From the NCBI GenBank assembly GCA_963708205.1, contig OY970196.1:434001-498000 (forward strand): a stretch of DNA of 64,000 nucleotides, read 5' to 3'. This document shows positions 8,958 to 18,588 of the stretch, piece after piece. The notes below the pieces were generated by a model. It made no database searches, had not been told where the DNA came from, and was given only the letters and a program-made list of their open reading frames with translations. Source of the DNA: CAVYTF01 sp963708205 (lineage in GTDB: Bacteria > Bacteroidota > Bacteroidia > Chitinophagales > Chitinophagaceae). Made by a program: the position numbers and the translations under genes. Positions within the stretch are counted from its first letter, which is position 1. Every line of letters starts with the position of its first letter.

Positions 8958-10730
8958 TTACGCATCATATTCACCATCGAGGGCATATTTTCCAAAAAGT
9001 AATAAGCCGATTGTAGCAACCGGAGTTATAAAAAACATAACGATGATGCCAAAAATTAAATCATCCTGGTTGCCAGAAGTAAGCTTTGGTATTCCTAATT
9101 TAAACACACCAAAATATGTGGCGGCTAATCCCAATAATATCCAAACCCAACCCATTGATCTTTTTACTTTGTTCAGATTTTGTGAATGAGTTTGTATAAC
9201 TGTTTGCCCTTCTTTATTATCTTTTAGATACAAAAGTCCGATAACAAGACATACACTCATTAAGACGATAGGATAATTCAGGCCTGCGAGATAATAGTTT
9301 GCGACACCGGCAACTTTTGCTTTTTCAATTAAATAGGTTGCTATAACAACGCTCATTCCGCCAAATATGCCATAGCCAATATGGTATGGCAGCGACATGG
9401 ATGAGTATCGGATCTTTAAAGGGAACATTTCAACCACAAACGCAGCGAGAGGACCATACGACATTGTGAAAATAAACATCAGTAGAAAAATGCAAAAAAT
9501 CAGCTTCCATTCATCGGCATCATTCAATTTTATTGACGTAATGATTTCAGGTTTTTCTATTTTGCCTGAACTTATTTCCTGTGTTTTTATTTCGCTGCAT
9601 TTGGTTCCATCTGCGTAAGAATGAAGCGTTGTTGTGGTAATTAAAGAATCAGTATTTGATACAGATACGGGTTCTCTTTTTATATTCATTTTCATCGCCC
9701 TCGTGTCTTCAACTTTATGCTGAAGATTTGTGGTTTGATACATTTCTTCAAAGATCGGGCGAAAGAATAATATTGCCATTAACAGGCTTAACATTACTAT
9801 GTACTTGCGACCAATGCGGTCTGATAACCATCCGAAGAAAATATAAAAAGGTGCACCTAATAAAATACCAATAATTACAATCTTATTTGCCTGGTCATAA
9901 TCAACAAACATGATTTTTATAAGAAAGCTTTGCGCATAAAAAGATGCCGAATAGCCTACTACTCCCAAGCCCATGGTTAGTCCAAACAATGCCAGCAGAA
10001 CAAGCTTCAGATTCGCTTTGTTGCCAAAAGATTCTTTTAAAGGGTTGGCAGATGTTTTCCCTTCGGCTTTTGCTTTGGCAAACAATGGCGACTCTTTCAT
10101 ATTTTTTCTTATCCACATTGAAATAATTACCATGATAGAAGACACTAAAAAGGGAAGTCGCCAGCCCCAATCTTCCCAGGCATTTGTACTCATGGAATTT
10201 TTTGAAATTAAGATCACGCCCATGGAAATTACTAATCCCAATGCTGATGTAGTTTGAATCCACGAAGTCCAGAAGCCACGTTTACCTGCAGGAGAATGTT
10301 CTGCTACAAATGTTGCTGCGCCGCCATATTCGCCGCCAATAGCTAACCCTTGCAGTAACCTTAAAACAAGTATGATAACCGGTGCTAAAAAACCTATCGT
10401 TTTATATTCAGGCACCAGGCCAATCGCAAAAGTAGAACCACCCATCAGTAACAGTGTAATCATAAAAGTATATTTCCTTCCAATCAAATCTCCTAACCTG
10501 CCAAAGAATAAAGCGCCGAACGGGCGCACCACCAATCCTGCAGAAAACGTTGCTAAAGTGGCAAGGAATGCAGCTACCGGATTGTCTTTCGGAAAAAACC
10601 GTGTGGAGATAATTGTGGCTAAACTGGCGAAAATATAAAAGTCGTACCATTCGATAATTGTACCTACTGAAGATGCAGTAATGATAGTAACTAATTCTTT
10701 AGTTGATGTTTTGGCTTGAGCAGTTTTCAT
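8958..10730 (-). CDS. MFS transporter, metabolite:H+ symporter (MHS/ProP-like) family
   Basis: 590 aa from ATG 10730. N-terminal SSVGTIIEWYDFYIFASLAT and GRLGDLIGRKYTFMITLLLM are the hallmark motifs of the MHS group (KgtP, ShiA, ProP); LQGLAIGGEYGGAATFVAEH is also diagnostic. Twelve or more membrane helices are visible. It is ~140 residues longer than usual, because of a soluble insert at about residues 325-405 (EDTRAMKMNIKREPVSVSNT...) in the second half, and extra helices at the C-terminus. Substrate is unknown. Confidence 0.88.
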   Translation of the reverse strand: MKTAQAKTSTKELVTIITASSVGTIIEWYDFYIFASLATIISTRFFPKDNPVAAFLATLATFSAGLVVRPFGALFFGRLGDLIGRKYTFMITLLLMGGSTFAIGLVPEYKTIGFLAPVIILVLRLLQGLAIGGEYGGAATFVAEHSPAGKRGFWTSWIQTTSALGLVISMGVILISKNSMSTNAWEDWGWRLPFLVSSIMVIISMWIRKNMKESPLFAKAKAEGKTSANPLKESFGNKANLKLVLLALFGLTMGLGVVGYSASFYAQSFLIKIMFVDYDQANKIVIIGILLGAPFYIFFGWLSDRIGRKYIVMLSLLMAILFFRPIFEEMYQTTNLQHKVEDTRAMKMNIKREPVSVSNTDSLITTTTLHSYADGTKCSEIKTQEISSGKIEKPEIITSIKLNDADEWKLIFCIFLLMFIFTMSYGPLAAFVVEMFPLKIRYSSMSLPYHIGYGIFGGMSVVIATYLIEKAKVAGVANYYLAGLNYPIVLMSVCLVIGLLYLKDNKEGQTVIQTHSQNLNKVKRSMGWVWILLGLAATYFGVFKLGIPKLTSGNQDDLIFGIIVMFFITPVATIGLLLFGKYALDGEYDA

Positions 10731-10914
10731 ATTAATAAGAAAGCTACAAATCAATTTTCGACTTTAAAATTTTATTTTGCTTTAGAACGTAGCAGGCAAT
10801 AACTGCGAATTGTTTGCGAAGAAAAAAAAGTATCTCTTTTTATTTGGTGAAATAATTTTTTGTGTAATTTCCGTATTGATTCTTTAACCTATTCTTAATA
10901 CTAATTCCTATTGT

Positions 10915-13062
10915 ATGAAACTCATCTTTACCCTTTCTTTTTGCTTTGCATGTTTATTTTTTACAAACACATTCGCACAGGTAAATGTGCAGGATTCATC
11001 AGCCCTTGTTGACTTATATGATAGTACAGGAGGGGCTAATTGGGTTAACAATACCAATTGGTTAACCGCAGCACCGGTAAGCTCGTGGCATGGAATTACC
11101 ATTATTAATAACCGCGTTAGATCAATAAGATTAGACTACAATAATATTACCGGTATTTTACCCGCGTCTTTAGGAAACCTTGATAGTCTCACATATCTGA
11201 ACCTAAGTCATAATCCGGTTAGCGGAAGTATTCCTGCTGAATTGGGAGATCTTTCAATTCTGCACGATTTATATTTTAATAACGATCAATTAAGCGGAAG
11301 TATTCCAGCTGAATTTGGGAATCTTTCTAAGCTTCAATATTTACGTCTTGATAGTAATGAATTAAGCGGAAGTATTCCCGCGCAGTTGGGAAATCTTACA
11401 AACCTTCAATATTTAGTTCTTGATACTAATCAATTAAGCGGAAGTATTCCTCCTGCACTTGGAAATCTTACAAACCTGCTGGAGTTAACTCTATATAATA
11501 ACCAGCTTAGCGGAAATATTCCTCCTGCACTTGGAAATCTTACGAAGGTGCAAATTTTATATTTAGATGGTAATCAATTAAGTGGAAGTATTCCTGCTGA
11601 ATTGGGCAATCTTTCAAACCTGCAATATTTAACTTTATACAATAATCAGCTTAGCGGAAGTATTCCCCCTAAATTGGGAAATCTTTCTAACCTTCTATTT
11701 TTAGATGTTGATGGTAATCAATTAAGTGGAAGTATCCCCACTGAATTGGGCAATCTTTCTAAACTTTTATATTTAGCTCTTGATGGTAATCAATTAACTG
11801 GAAGTATTCCTTCTGAATTGGGCAATCTTTCTAAACTGAATATATTATTTCTTAATTCTAATGACTTAAGCGGAAGCATTCCATCGCAAATAGGAAATCT
11901 TACAAACCTGCAAAATTTATCTATTGGTGCTAATCAATTAAGCGGGAGTATCCCCCCTCAGTTGGGCAATCTTACAAACCTGCAAACCTTAGCTTTCGGT
12001 GAGAATCAATTAAGCGGAAGTATCCCCGCTCAGTTGGGCAATCTTACAAACCTGCAATTTCTAGCTTTTCGTTATAATCAATTAAGCGGCAGCATTCCTG
12101 CTAAATTGGGAAATCTTACAAAACTCCAAACTTTATATTTTAATGATAATGAGCTTAGCGGAAGTATTCCCTCAGGATTAGGAAATCTTAAAAACCTGCA
12201 AACTTTAACTCTTGATAGCAATCAATTTACCTTTAATGGACTGGAACCCTTAGTGCAAAAGTTTAATTCAATCAATACATTTCAATACGCTCCGCAGGAT
12301 ACTATACCATTGCATTATAATGACAGTACGCTTTCAGTTTCAGCCGGTGGAACGCTTGCTAATGATAGCTTTCACTGGTATAGAAATGGGACATTGTATA
12401 AAACAACTGCCGGAGATTCAACTTTGATGATTACACAAACAGGTATTTATTATGTAGCAGTAACCAACTCGGTTGCAACGGAGCTTACTTTGTATAGCGA
12501 CACACTTGATATTACAACATTACCTGTTAATCTTCTCTCTTTCACCGCACAAAAACAAAACAATACAACATTATTGCAATGGCAAACAGCCAATGAAATA
12601 AACAATAATTATTTTAGTGTTGAACGCTCACTTGATTCTAAAATATTTAATGCCATCGGTAATGTACAGGCGCATGATAATACCTTAAAAAGTAATTATT
12701 CTTTTGTTGATAATGCGCCCTTAACTGCCATGAATTATTATCGTTTAAAACAGGTTGATAATGATGGTAAGTTTACGTATTCAGGTATTGTTTCGGTTGA
12801 TTTTTCAAAGAATAATAATGCATCATTTACCATCTCACCTAACCCGGCAAAAGACTTTATCAATATCACTTCATCGGGTAATGTTGCGAATGCAGAAGTA
12901 ACCATTACAGATATGAATGGAAGAAAGCTTTATTCAGCCAAACACAACTTTACTACGGGTGAACAAATAAACATACCGGCATCACAATTTGCAAAACAAA
13001 TATTATTGATAACTATTAATACGGATAATAACAAGCAACAGTTTAAAGTGGTGAAGGAATAA
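10915..13062 (+). CDS. Secreted leucine-rich-repeat protein with T9SS type A sorting domain
   Basis: 715 aa. Signal peptide at 1-21 (ends NTFAQ), then about 15 plant-type 24-residue LRRs (LGNLTNLQYLxLxxNQLSGS plus IPxx) at residues ~70-430, an Ig-like stretch, and a C-terminal ~75 residues (FTISPNPAKDFINITSSGNV ... QQFKVVKE) typical of the por secretion (type IX) type A domain. Such proteins are exported to the cell surface or medium and usually bind ligands. The 72-bp DNA repeats make it prone to unequal crossing-over and length variation. Confidence 0.93.
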   Translation: MKLIFTLSFCFACLFFTNTFAQVNVQDSSALVDLYDSTGGANWVNNTNWLTAAPVSSWHGITIINNRVRSIRLDYNNITGILPASLGNLDSLTYLNLSHNPVSGSIPAELGDLSILHDLYFNNDQLSGSIPAEFGNLSKLQYLRLDSNELSGSIPAQLGNLTNLQYLVLDTNQLSGSIPPALGNLTNLLELTLYNNQLSGNIPPALGNLTKVQILYLDGNQLSGSIPAELGNLSNLQYLTLYNNQLSGSIPPKLGNLSNLLFLDVDGNQLSGSIPTELGNLSKLLYLALDGNQLTGSIPSELGNLSKLNILFLNSNDLSGSIPSQIGNLTNLQNLSIGANQLSGSIPPQLGNLTNLQTLAFGENQLSGSIPAQLGNLTNLQFLAFRYNQLSGSIPAKLGNLTKLQTLYFNDNELSGSIPSGLGNLKNLQTLTLDSNQFTFNGLEPLVQKFNSINTFQYAPQDTIPLHYNDSTLSVSAGGTLANDSFHWYRNGTLYKTTAGDSTLMITQTGIYYVAVTNSVATELTLYSDTLDITTLPVNLLSFTAQKQNNTTLLQWQTANEINNNYFSVERSLDSKIFNAIGNVQAHDNTLKSNYSFVDNAPLTAMNYYRLKQVDNDGKFTYSGIVSVDFSKNNNASFTISPNPAKDFINITSSGNVANAEVTITDMNGRKLYSAKHNFTTGEQINIPASQFAKQILLITINTDNNKQQFKVVKE

Positions 13063-13170
13063 TTTTTTAAACTATTTCTCTGAAAAGTGGCCTTTGCAAA
13101 AATGATAGAAACAGAAGTAACGTTTTTGTTAGCTTAGCAATCTATGCTGCCGCAATTATGTTGTTGTTAT

Positions 13171-13208
13171 CGCAGCTCACAGACTGCTTCGTTCCTCGCA
13201 GTGACGTT
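13171..13208. repeat. REP-like repeat (single arm)
   Basis: GCTCACAGACTGCTTCGTTC then CTCGCAGTGACG. It is the reverse complement of the left arm at 895-925. The rest of the 13063-13457 gap shows nothing I can identify. Confidence 0.7.
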
Positions 13209-13457
13209 ACCTTCGAACTTGCTAATACAAACTCTTATCTCGTCCCCCTTTGAAGTTTATTACAAATCATAAATTTCAAATCTTACAAAATATTTTTTAA
13301 ACTATCCATCAATTCTTTCTTCTCATTATAAAAAATTGTGCATACAAGTGGATATTTTTTTTGCAGGTGGCTAAAGGTTTATATTATTTTTAACCCCTCA
13401 TATATATTACACAAGTTAATTTGCACGTATTAACATCACAATATTCTATTTTTTCCC

Positions 13458-14663
13458 ATGAATAAAAATAATTTCATGTTCTGCACGGGCATTGAAAACA
13501 GTTATCCTACTATCTGTTTAAAGAATGGCCAGAATAAACGGGTTGATGAAATGGAAAAAACTGACCACTATAAAATGTGGAAGACAGATTTTAATCTTGT
13601 AAAAGAAACCGGCATTCAATTCCTTCGTTACGGTCCGCCTTATTACAGCACTCATGTAGGTCCTGGAAAATATAACTGGGCATTTGCTGATGAAACTTTT
13701 AACTGTTTAAGTGAGTTAAAAATTACACCGATCATTGATCTCTGTCATTTTGGTTTGCCTGACTGGTTGGGCAATTTTCAAAATCCTGATTTTCCTGAAC
13801 TCTTTGCTGAGTATGCTTTAGCGTTTGCAAAAAGATTTCCCAAACAAAAATTATATACGCCGGTTAATGAAATTTTTATCACGGCAATGTTCTCTGCTCA
13901 ATATGGATGGTGGAATGAAAGATTATCATCAGACAGAAGTTTTGTTACGGCTTTAAAAAATTTATGCAAAGCAAATGTGTTGGCTATGCACGCAATTTTA
14001 TCTGTGCAGAAAAATGCCATGTTCATTCAAAGTGAGTCCTCAGAATATTTTCATTCAATAGATCCCAAAGCTGTTCCGCTTGCAAGATTTTTAAATCAAA
14101 AAAGATTTCTTTCTTTAGACCTTACTTATGGCTATCCTTTGAATGTAACGATGTATGAATATTTAATTTCCAATGGCATGACGAAGAGTGAGTACGAATG
14201 GTTTTCAAAAAACCAGGTGAAGGCGAAATGCATTATGGGCAATGATTATTATGTTACCAACGAACACATTGTTCATGCCGATGGCTCTACGCAGGCAGCA
14301 GGAGAAATTTTTGGTTATTATGTAATTACCAGTCAATATTATAATCGTTACAAATTGCCGATCATGCACACTGAAACGAATATAAAAATGCCTGCATCAA
14401 CAGAATGGTTGCTGAAACAATGGGCAAATGTGCATCGCTTAAAACATGATGGTGTGCCAATTATTGGTTTTACATGGTATAGCCTTTGTCACCAGGTTGA
14501 TTGGGATTCTGCATTGCGAAATGATGATGGCATTGTGAATGAATTAGGATTGTATGATCTTGACAGAAAGATCACTCCTGTTGGTAAAGCGTATAAAAAA
14601 ATGATCGTTGATTGGCAGGAAGTTTTGGAAGAAGAAAGTTACGGATTAACTTATGCTGTTTAA
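13458..14663 (+). CDS. Family 1 glycoside hydrolase-like protein
   Basis: 401 aa without signal peptide, so cytoplasmic. A (beta/alpha)8 pattern is apparent: IQFLRYGPPYYSTHVGPGKY near the start, TPVNE with candidate acid/base E138, and MHTETN with candidate nucleophile E306, then a Trp (FTWYSL) near 340. This layout fits clan GH-A, closest to GH1-like proteins, although it is shorter than classical beta-glucosidases (~450 aa). It heads a set of three same-strand genes (GH, SDR, zinc dehydrogenase) with a 400-bp AT-rich gap after it. Confidence 0.75.
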   Translation: MNKNNFMFCTGIENSYPTICLKNGQNKRVDEMEKTDHYKMWKTDFNLVKETGIQFLRYGPPYYSTHVGPGKYNWAFADETFNCLSELKITPIIDLCHFGLPDWLGNFQNPDFPELFAEYALAFAKRFPKQKLYTPVNEIFITAMFSAQYGWWNERLSSDRSFVTALKNLCKANVLAMHAILSVQKNAMFIQSESSEYFHSIDPKAVPLARFLNQKRFLSLDLTYGYPLNVTMYEYLISNGMTKSEYEWFSKNQVKAKCIMGNDYYVTNEHIVHADGSTQAAGEIFGYYVITSQYYNRYKLPIMHTETNIKMPASTEWLLKQWANVHRLKHDGVPIIGFTWYSLCHQVDWDSALRNDDGIVNELGLYDLDRKITPVGKAYKKMIVDWQEVLEEESYGLTYAV

Positions 14664-15065
14664 AAATTTTTATCGCACAAATAAAGTTTCCTGCTTTATA
14701 ATGTTTGCCGTAAACAAATAAAAAATGTCATACGGCGTATTTTTACCCACTGTTTTTTTAATAGAAGGTTTTTCTGAAAATGATTTTAGTTTTTCATTTT
14801 CTTTTTCAGGCTTATTATTTTTATTTTGAAAGGGGAACATATTCTTTATGCATCAAAAAATTTGCCATTAATTTTTTGCATCATTCTCCATATACTTTTC
14901 AATTCTTTTTTTTAATTCCTATTTCAATTATCTCAATTTAATCATTACACGAAGAAAAAATTACACATTATTTTTTAAAAACTGAAAAATTAATGTCAAA
15001 TAATTTAAAAAATAATTCTCTGAAAATGGTATGGTTATAGTCGCTGATTGAAAAACACCTTTTAT
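14664..15065. other. AT-rich intergenic gap
   Basis: About 400 bases of poly-A/T-rich sequence between the GH1-like gene and the SDR. I see no gene or clear hairpin; it probably holds the promoter of the SDR/dehydrogenase pair. Confidence 0.4.
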
Positions 15066-15863
15066 ATGGAAAACAAAAATCAATATGTATTAATAACCGG
15101 CGCTACAAGCGGCATTGGTTATGAGTTGGCAAAACTGTTTGCAGAGGATGGCTATAACCTTGTAATTGTTGCAAGAAACCAGGAAGAGCTTGATAGTACT
15201 GCACAAGAATTAAAGCAAAACAATGTAGAGGTTGTAACGCTTGCAAAAGATCTCTTTAAAAAAGAAAGTGCTTTTGAAGTATTTGATGAAGTGCAGTCTC
15301 AGGGCATTCAAATTGACATTTTGGTTAATGATGCAGGACAAGGTCAATATGGAGAATTTGTGGATACTGATATCAATCGCGAGCTTGATATTATTCAACT
15401 GAACATTGGAAGTCTTGTTATTCTTACAAAGCAATTTTTAAAAGAAATGGTTGCACGTGGTAATGGAAAAATTTTAAATCTTTCTTCAGTTGCAAGTAAA
15501 ATACCTGGTCCCTTCCAGTCTGTTTATCATGGCACCAAAGCTTTTATACAATCATTTACAGAAGCAATTCGCAATGAAGTAAAAGACCAGGGAATTACTG
15601 TAACTGCTTTATTGCCCGGCGCTACAGCTACTGACTTTTTTAATAAAGCAGATATGCTTGACGCAAAAAATGTGAAAGGCAAAAAACTTGATGATGCATC
15701 AACCGTTGCTAAAGATGGTTACGAAGCTTTAATGAATGGTGATGATATGATCGTGTCAGGATTTAAAAATAAAATGCAGGTTGCCATGAGCAATGTAATG
15801 CCTGACAGTATGGTTGCTGACAATGTTCATAAACAGCAGGAACCGGCAGAGGAAGAAAAATAA
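15066..15863 (+). CDS. SDR family oxidoreductase (DltE-like)
   Basis: 265 aa from the ATG at 15066; the frame can be extended only to a TTG at 15048. Cofactor loop ITGATSGIGYELAK, NDAGQG, catalytic Ser in LNLSSVASK and Y-x-x-x-K in SVYHGTKAF are all present. It resembles the DltE/YqjQ-like SDRs. It is 24 bases ahead of the zinc dehydrogenase and likely co-transcribed with it. Confidence 0.88.
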   Translation: MENKNQYVLITGATSGIGYELAKLFAEDGYNLVIVARNQEELDSTAQELKQNNVEVVTLAKDLFKKESAFEVFDEVQSQGIQIDILVNDAGQGQYGEFVDTDINRELDIIQLNIGSLVILTKQFLKEMVARGNGKILNLSSVASKIPGPFQSVYHGTKAFIQSFTEAIRNEVKDQGITVTALLPGATATDFFNKADMLDAKNVKGKKLDDASTVAKDGYEALMNGDDMIVSGFKNKMQVAMSNVMPDSMVADNVHKQQEPAEEEK

Positions 15864-15887
15864 TCTTTGAAAATAAAAACCTAATCT

Positions 15888-17057
15888 ATGAAAGCAGCAG
15901 TGATTCATGGGCCAAAAAAGATAACCTATGATACAGTTGAAGATCCTAAAATTAAATCTTCCCGGGATATCATTTTAAAAGTTACAGCAACTGCAATTTG
16001 TGGTTCTGATCTTCATATTTATACAGGAAGTATTCCGCAGCCAAGACCAATGGTACTTGGTCATGAGTTTATGGGAGTTGTGGAAGAAGTTGGTGCTGAC
16101 GTTAAAAATCTAAAACGCGGAGATCGTGTGGTGGTACCGTTTCCGATAGCATGCGGACATTGCTTTTTTTGTCATCATGATCTTCCCGGACAATGCGAAA
16201 ACAGCAATCCGCAACACTACGGTCCTGAAGGAGGTTTGTTAACTGAAAAAGGAGGTGCTTTGTTTGGATATACAGATTTATATGGCGGATATGATGGAGG
16301 TCAGGCGCAATATGTTCGCGTTCCTTATGCTGATTATGGGCCGCGAATAGTTCCTGAAAATCTTACTGATGAACAGGTTTTATTTCTCACAGATATTTTC
16401 CCTACGGGTTATACAGGAATAGATTGGGGTGAAGTGAAAGGTGGCGAAACTGTTGCTATTTTTGGTGCAGGACCTGTCGGAATTATGGCTGCAAAAAGTG
16501 CATGGCTTCGTGGTGCAGCAAGAGTAATTAATGTTGATACCTTGAATTATCGCTTAAATAAAGCAAAAGAAGCTGCAAACTCAGAAACATTATTATGGGA
16601 AAAAAATGGAAAAAATGTTATTGATGAAATCCGTTCTATAACGGGTGGTCGTGGCGCTGATGTATGTGTAGAAGCAGTGGGCTTTGAACCTGATCGTACA
16701 ATTTTAGATAAAGCAAAAGCTGTAATAAATTTCGAAAGCGGCTCTCCAAAAGTTTTAGAAGCATGCATGAGCGCTGTGCGCAGAGGTGGTATTGTTTCTG
16801 TACTTGGAGTTTATGCAACAACCTATGATAATTTTCCTGTAGGACAATTTTTTGATAAAGGCATTATTTTGAAAGGCGGACAGGCACCGGCACATAAATA
16901 TATTGATGAATTGCTTGGATATGTAAAAGATGGAAAAGTAAAATTGGATGATGTGATCACACATCGCTTGCCATTGTCAGAAATAGAGCATGCGTATGAT
17001 ATATTTAAATATAAAAAAGAAGATTGTGTAAAGGTTGTTCTTGATCCCTGGAAATAA
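15888..17057 (+). CDS. Zinc-dependent alcohol dehydrogenase, glutathione-independent formaldehyde dehydrogenase-like
   Basis: 389 aa of the medium-chain dehydrogenase family. Catalytic-zinc ligands C38 (ICGSDLH) and H59/E60 (LGHEF), structural-zinc cysteines C89, C92, C95 and C103, and the Rossmann loop FGAGPVGIMA are seen. Length and the GxxLTEKGGALFGYTDLYGG insert fit the formaldehyde dehydrogenase-like subgroup. With the SDR just upstream it probably handles an aldehyde or alcohol; the real substrate is unknown. Confidence 0.9.
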   Translation: MKAAVIHGPKKITYDTVEDPKIKSSRDIILKVTATAICGSDLHIYTGSIPQPRPMVLGHEFMGVVEEVGADVKNLKRGDRVVVPFPIACGHCFFCHHDLPGQCENSNPQHYGPEGGLLTEKGGALFGYTDLYGGYDGGQAQYVRVPYADYGPRIVPENLTDEQVLFLTDIFPTGYTGIDWGEVKGGETVAIFGAGPVGIMAAKSAWLRGAARVINVDTLNYRLNKAKEAANSETLLWEKNGKNVIDEIRSITGGRGADVCVEAVGFEPDRTILDKAKAVINFESGSPKVLEACMSAVRRGGIVSVLGVYATTYDNFPVGQFFDKGIILKGGQAPAHKYIDELLGYVKDGKVKLDDVITHRLPLSEIEHAYDIFKYKKEDCVKVVLDPWK

Positions 17058-17075
17058 TTTTTAAAACTTTAGTTC

Positions 17076-17119
17076 AAAATTCCATCGTTGAAAGTACTCT
17101 TCGGTGGAATTTTATTTTT
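17076..17119 (+). terminator. Rho-independent terminator
   Basis: Stem AAAATTCCATCG / CGGTGGAATTTT (one G-T pair) with a 14-base loop, followed by ATTTTTTAT. It lies 18 bases past the zinc dehydrogenase stop. Confidence 0.85.
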
Positions 17120-17133
17120 TATATCAACCAATA

Positions 17134-17766
17134 TTATTTTCCAAGATCAAAATCAACAACGCGTCTTACAAATTTTTTATCTTCAATGATCCATGTTACT
17201 TCATAGCCACCTGTGTTATCAAGGTTTAGCATATAAATGTATATTTTTCTTTTATCGGCAGAGAGATAAACATTATCATGCGTTTTTATTTTGCCCTGTT
17301 GATCTGTGTAAATAAATGAAGGATTAAATAAGTCTGCAAAAGCAGTTTGTGGTATTTGTATAGAGTCACCGTTGATTGTTACAGCAACCGAAGCGATAGA
17401 TATTGTTGGCATTTTTCCATAATTGCCGTAATAAGGTTTGTTATCAATTTTAGTAAGATATTTATCAGAATAAAAAATTTTGTGTTGCGTTGGAAAAAAG
17501 ACTCCGGCAGTTATTTTTACAGATATATTATCGCCTGCAAACTCAATAAAATTGCTTCCATACTTTACAACAGGTAAGGTTTCCAAAGTTAATTTTGCTA
17601 AACTTTGATCAATGCCGGCCATTGTAAATGTTGCAAGATCTGCCTGCAAATCTTTCTCTTGCATCTTTGAAAAATTCTCACGCTTGCTTCTGAAATCAGG
17701 CATATCATCCTGTGCAAAACAATTATTTAACCAGCTAAAACACAATAAAAAAAGCAGGATGCGCAT
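17134..17766 (-). CDS. Secreted hypothetical protein
   Basis: 210 aa with signal peptide MRILLFLLCFSWLNNCFAQ. The mature part is rich in beta-strand-like alternation (VYLSADKRKIYIYMLNLDNT) and ends VVDFDLGK. No known domain recognised. It faces the formaldehyde dehydrogenase-like gene and is likely expressed on its own. Confidence 0.7.
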   Translation of the reverse strand: MRILLFLLCFSWLNNCFAQDDMPDFRSKRENFSKMQEKDLQADLATFTMAGIDQSLAKLTLETLPVVKYGSNFIEFAGDNISVKITAGVFFPTQHKIFYSDKYLTKIDNKPYYGNYGKMPTISIASVAVTINGDSIQIPQTAFADLFNPSFIYTDQQGKIKTHDNVYLSADKRKIYIYMLNLDNTGGYEVTWIIEDKKFVRRVVDFDLGK

Positions 17767-17851
17767 TCTGTTTAATTAAAATAAAAATTTAAAAATAAAA
17801 ATTAAATCATTCTGTCTTGTGGCTTTATTTAATTTTATTTGCTAAAAAAAT

Positions 17852-18079
17852 ATGGCTTCTACAAAGATCACTGTAAATAATAACGGCTCGCTGAAAGTTG
17901 AAGGCGATTTTGAGATAGTGGATAGAAACGGACAAGTGTATGGTTTGGGCGGAAGAACAATTGTATCGTTTTGCAGGTGTGGTTTTTCTAAAACGAAACC
18001 TTTTTGCGATGGCTCTCACAAAGGTCATTTTGAACATGAAGCAATTGCTTTTGATCTGCCTCCAAAAAAAGAATTATAA
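17852..18079 (+). CDS. CDGSH iron-sulfur domain protein
   Basis: 75 aa. The motif CRCGFSKTKPFCDGSH at residues ~41-56 supplies the three Cys and one His that hold a 2Fe-2S cluster in the CDGSH (mitoNEET-like) family. A single-domain bacterial form. Soluble, probably a redox or cluster-transfer protein. No operon partner. Confidence 0.92.
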   Translation: MASTKITVNNNGSLKVEGDFEIVDRNGQVYGLGGRTIVSFCRCGFSKTKPFCDGSHKGHFEHEAIAFDLPPKKEL

Positions 18080-18163
18080 AATTTTATCTGGTAATTTCTT
18101 TTTGATTAAATCCATCCTTGATGTTGTTAATATTTTTTAAAATATAAAATATTATTTCAACAT

Positions 18164-18202
18164 TACGACTCCATTCGTATATTGCTTACGAATATAATCG
18201 TA
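18164..18202. promoter_or_regulatory. Twin BlaI-type operators
   Basis: Two identical dyads TACGA-N6-TCGTA at 18164-18179 and 18187-18202, 23 bases centre to centre (two helical turns), ending four bases before the blaI-like ATG at 18207. This is the expected place for autorepression by a BlaI/MecI dimer. Confidence 0.85.
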
Positions 18203-18206
18203 TCAA

Positions 18207-18587
18207 ATGAGTAAACAATTAATTAAGCCTACAGAAAGTGAGTTGGAAATATTGCAAGTTCTTTGGAATAAAGGAAAAGCAACTGTGCGCGAAGTGCACG
18301 AAGCATTGGGAGAATTTAAAGACAGCGGTTACACAACCACTTTGAAACTTATGCAAATAATGTTTGAAAAAGGTTTGGTAAAACGTGATGATAGCAGCAA
18401 AACACATATTTACGAAGCGCTTGTTACACGTGCAAACACCCAAAAACAATTTGTCGGGAAAATGGTTAATTCGCTTTTTCAAGGCTCATCTTCACAATTG
18501 GTAATGCAGGCTTTGGGCAGCCAAACACACAGCAAAGCAGAGCTGGAAGAAATACAAAAATTACTAGATAATTTAAAAAAGAAATGA
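18207..18587 (+). CDS. BlaI/MecI/CopY family transcriptional repressor
   Basis: 126 aa, full family length. Winged-helix signature PTESELEILQVLWNKGKATV ... GYTTTLKLMQIMFEKGLVKR. The protein dimerises and is normally inactivated by proteolysis triggered by its M56 partner, encoded one base downstream. The twin dyads just before its start support autoregulation. No beta-lactamase gene is next to it, so the regulated output is elsewhere or is this operon itself. Confidence 0.93.
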   Translation: MSKQLIKPTESELEILQVLWNKGKATVREVHEALGEFKDSGYTTTLKLMQIMFEKGLVKRDDSSKTHIYEALVTRANTQKQFVGKMVNSLFQGSSSQLVMQALGSQTHSKAELEEIQKLLDNLKKK

Positions 18588-18588
18588 C

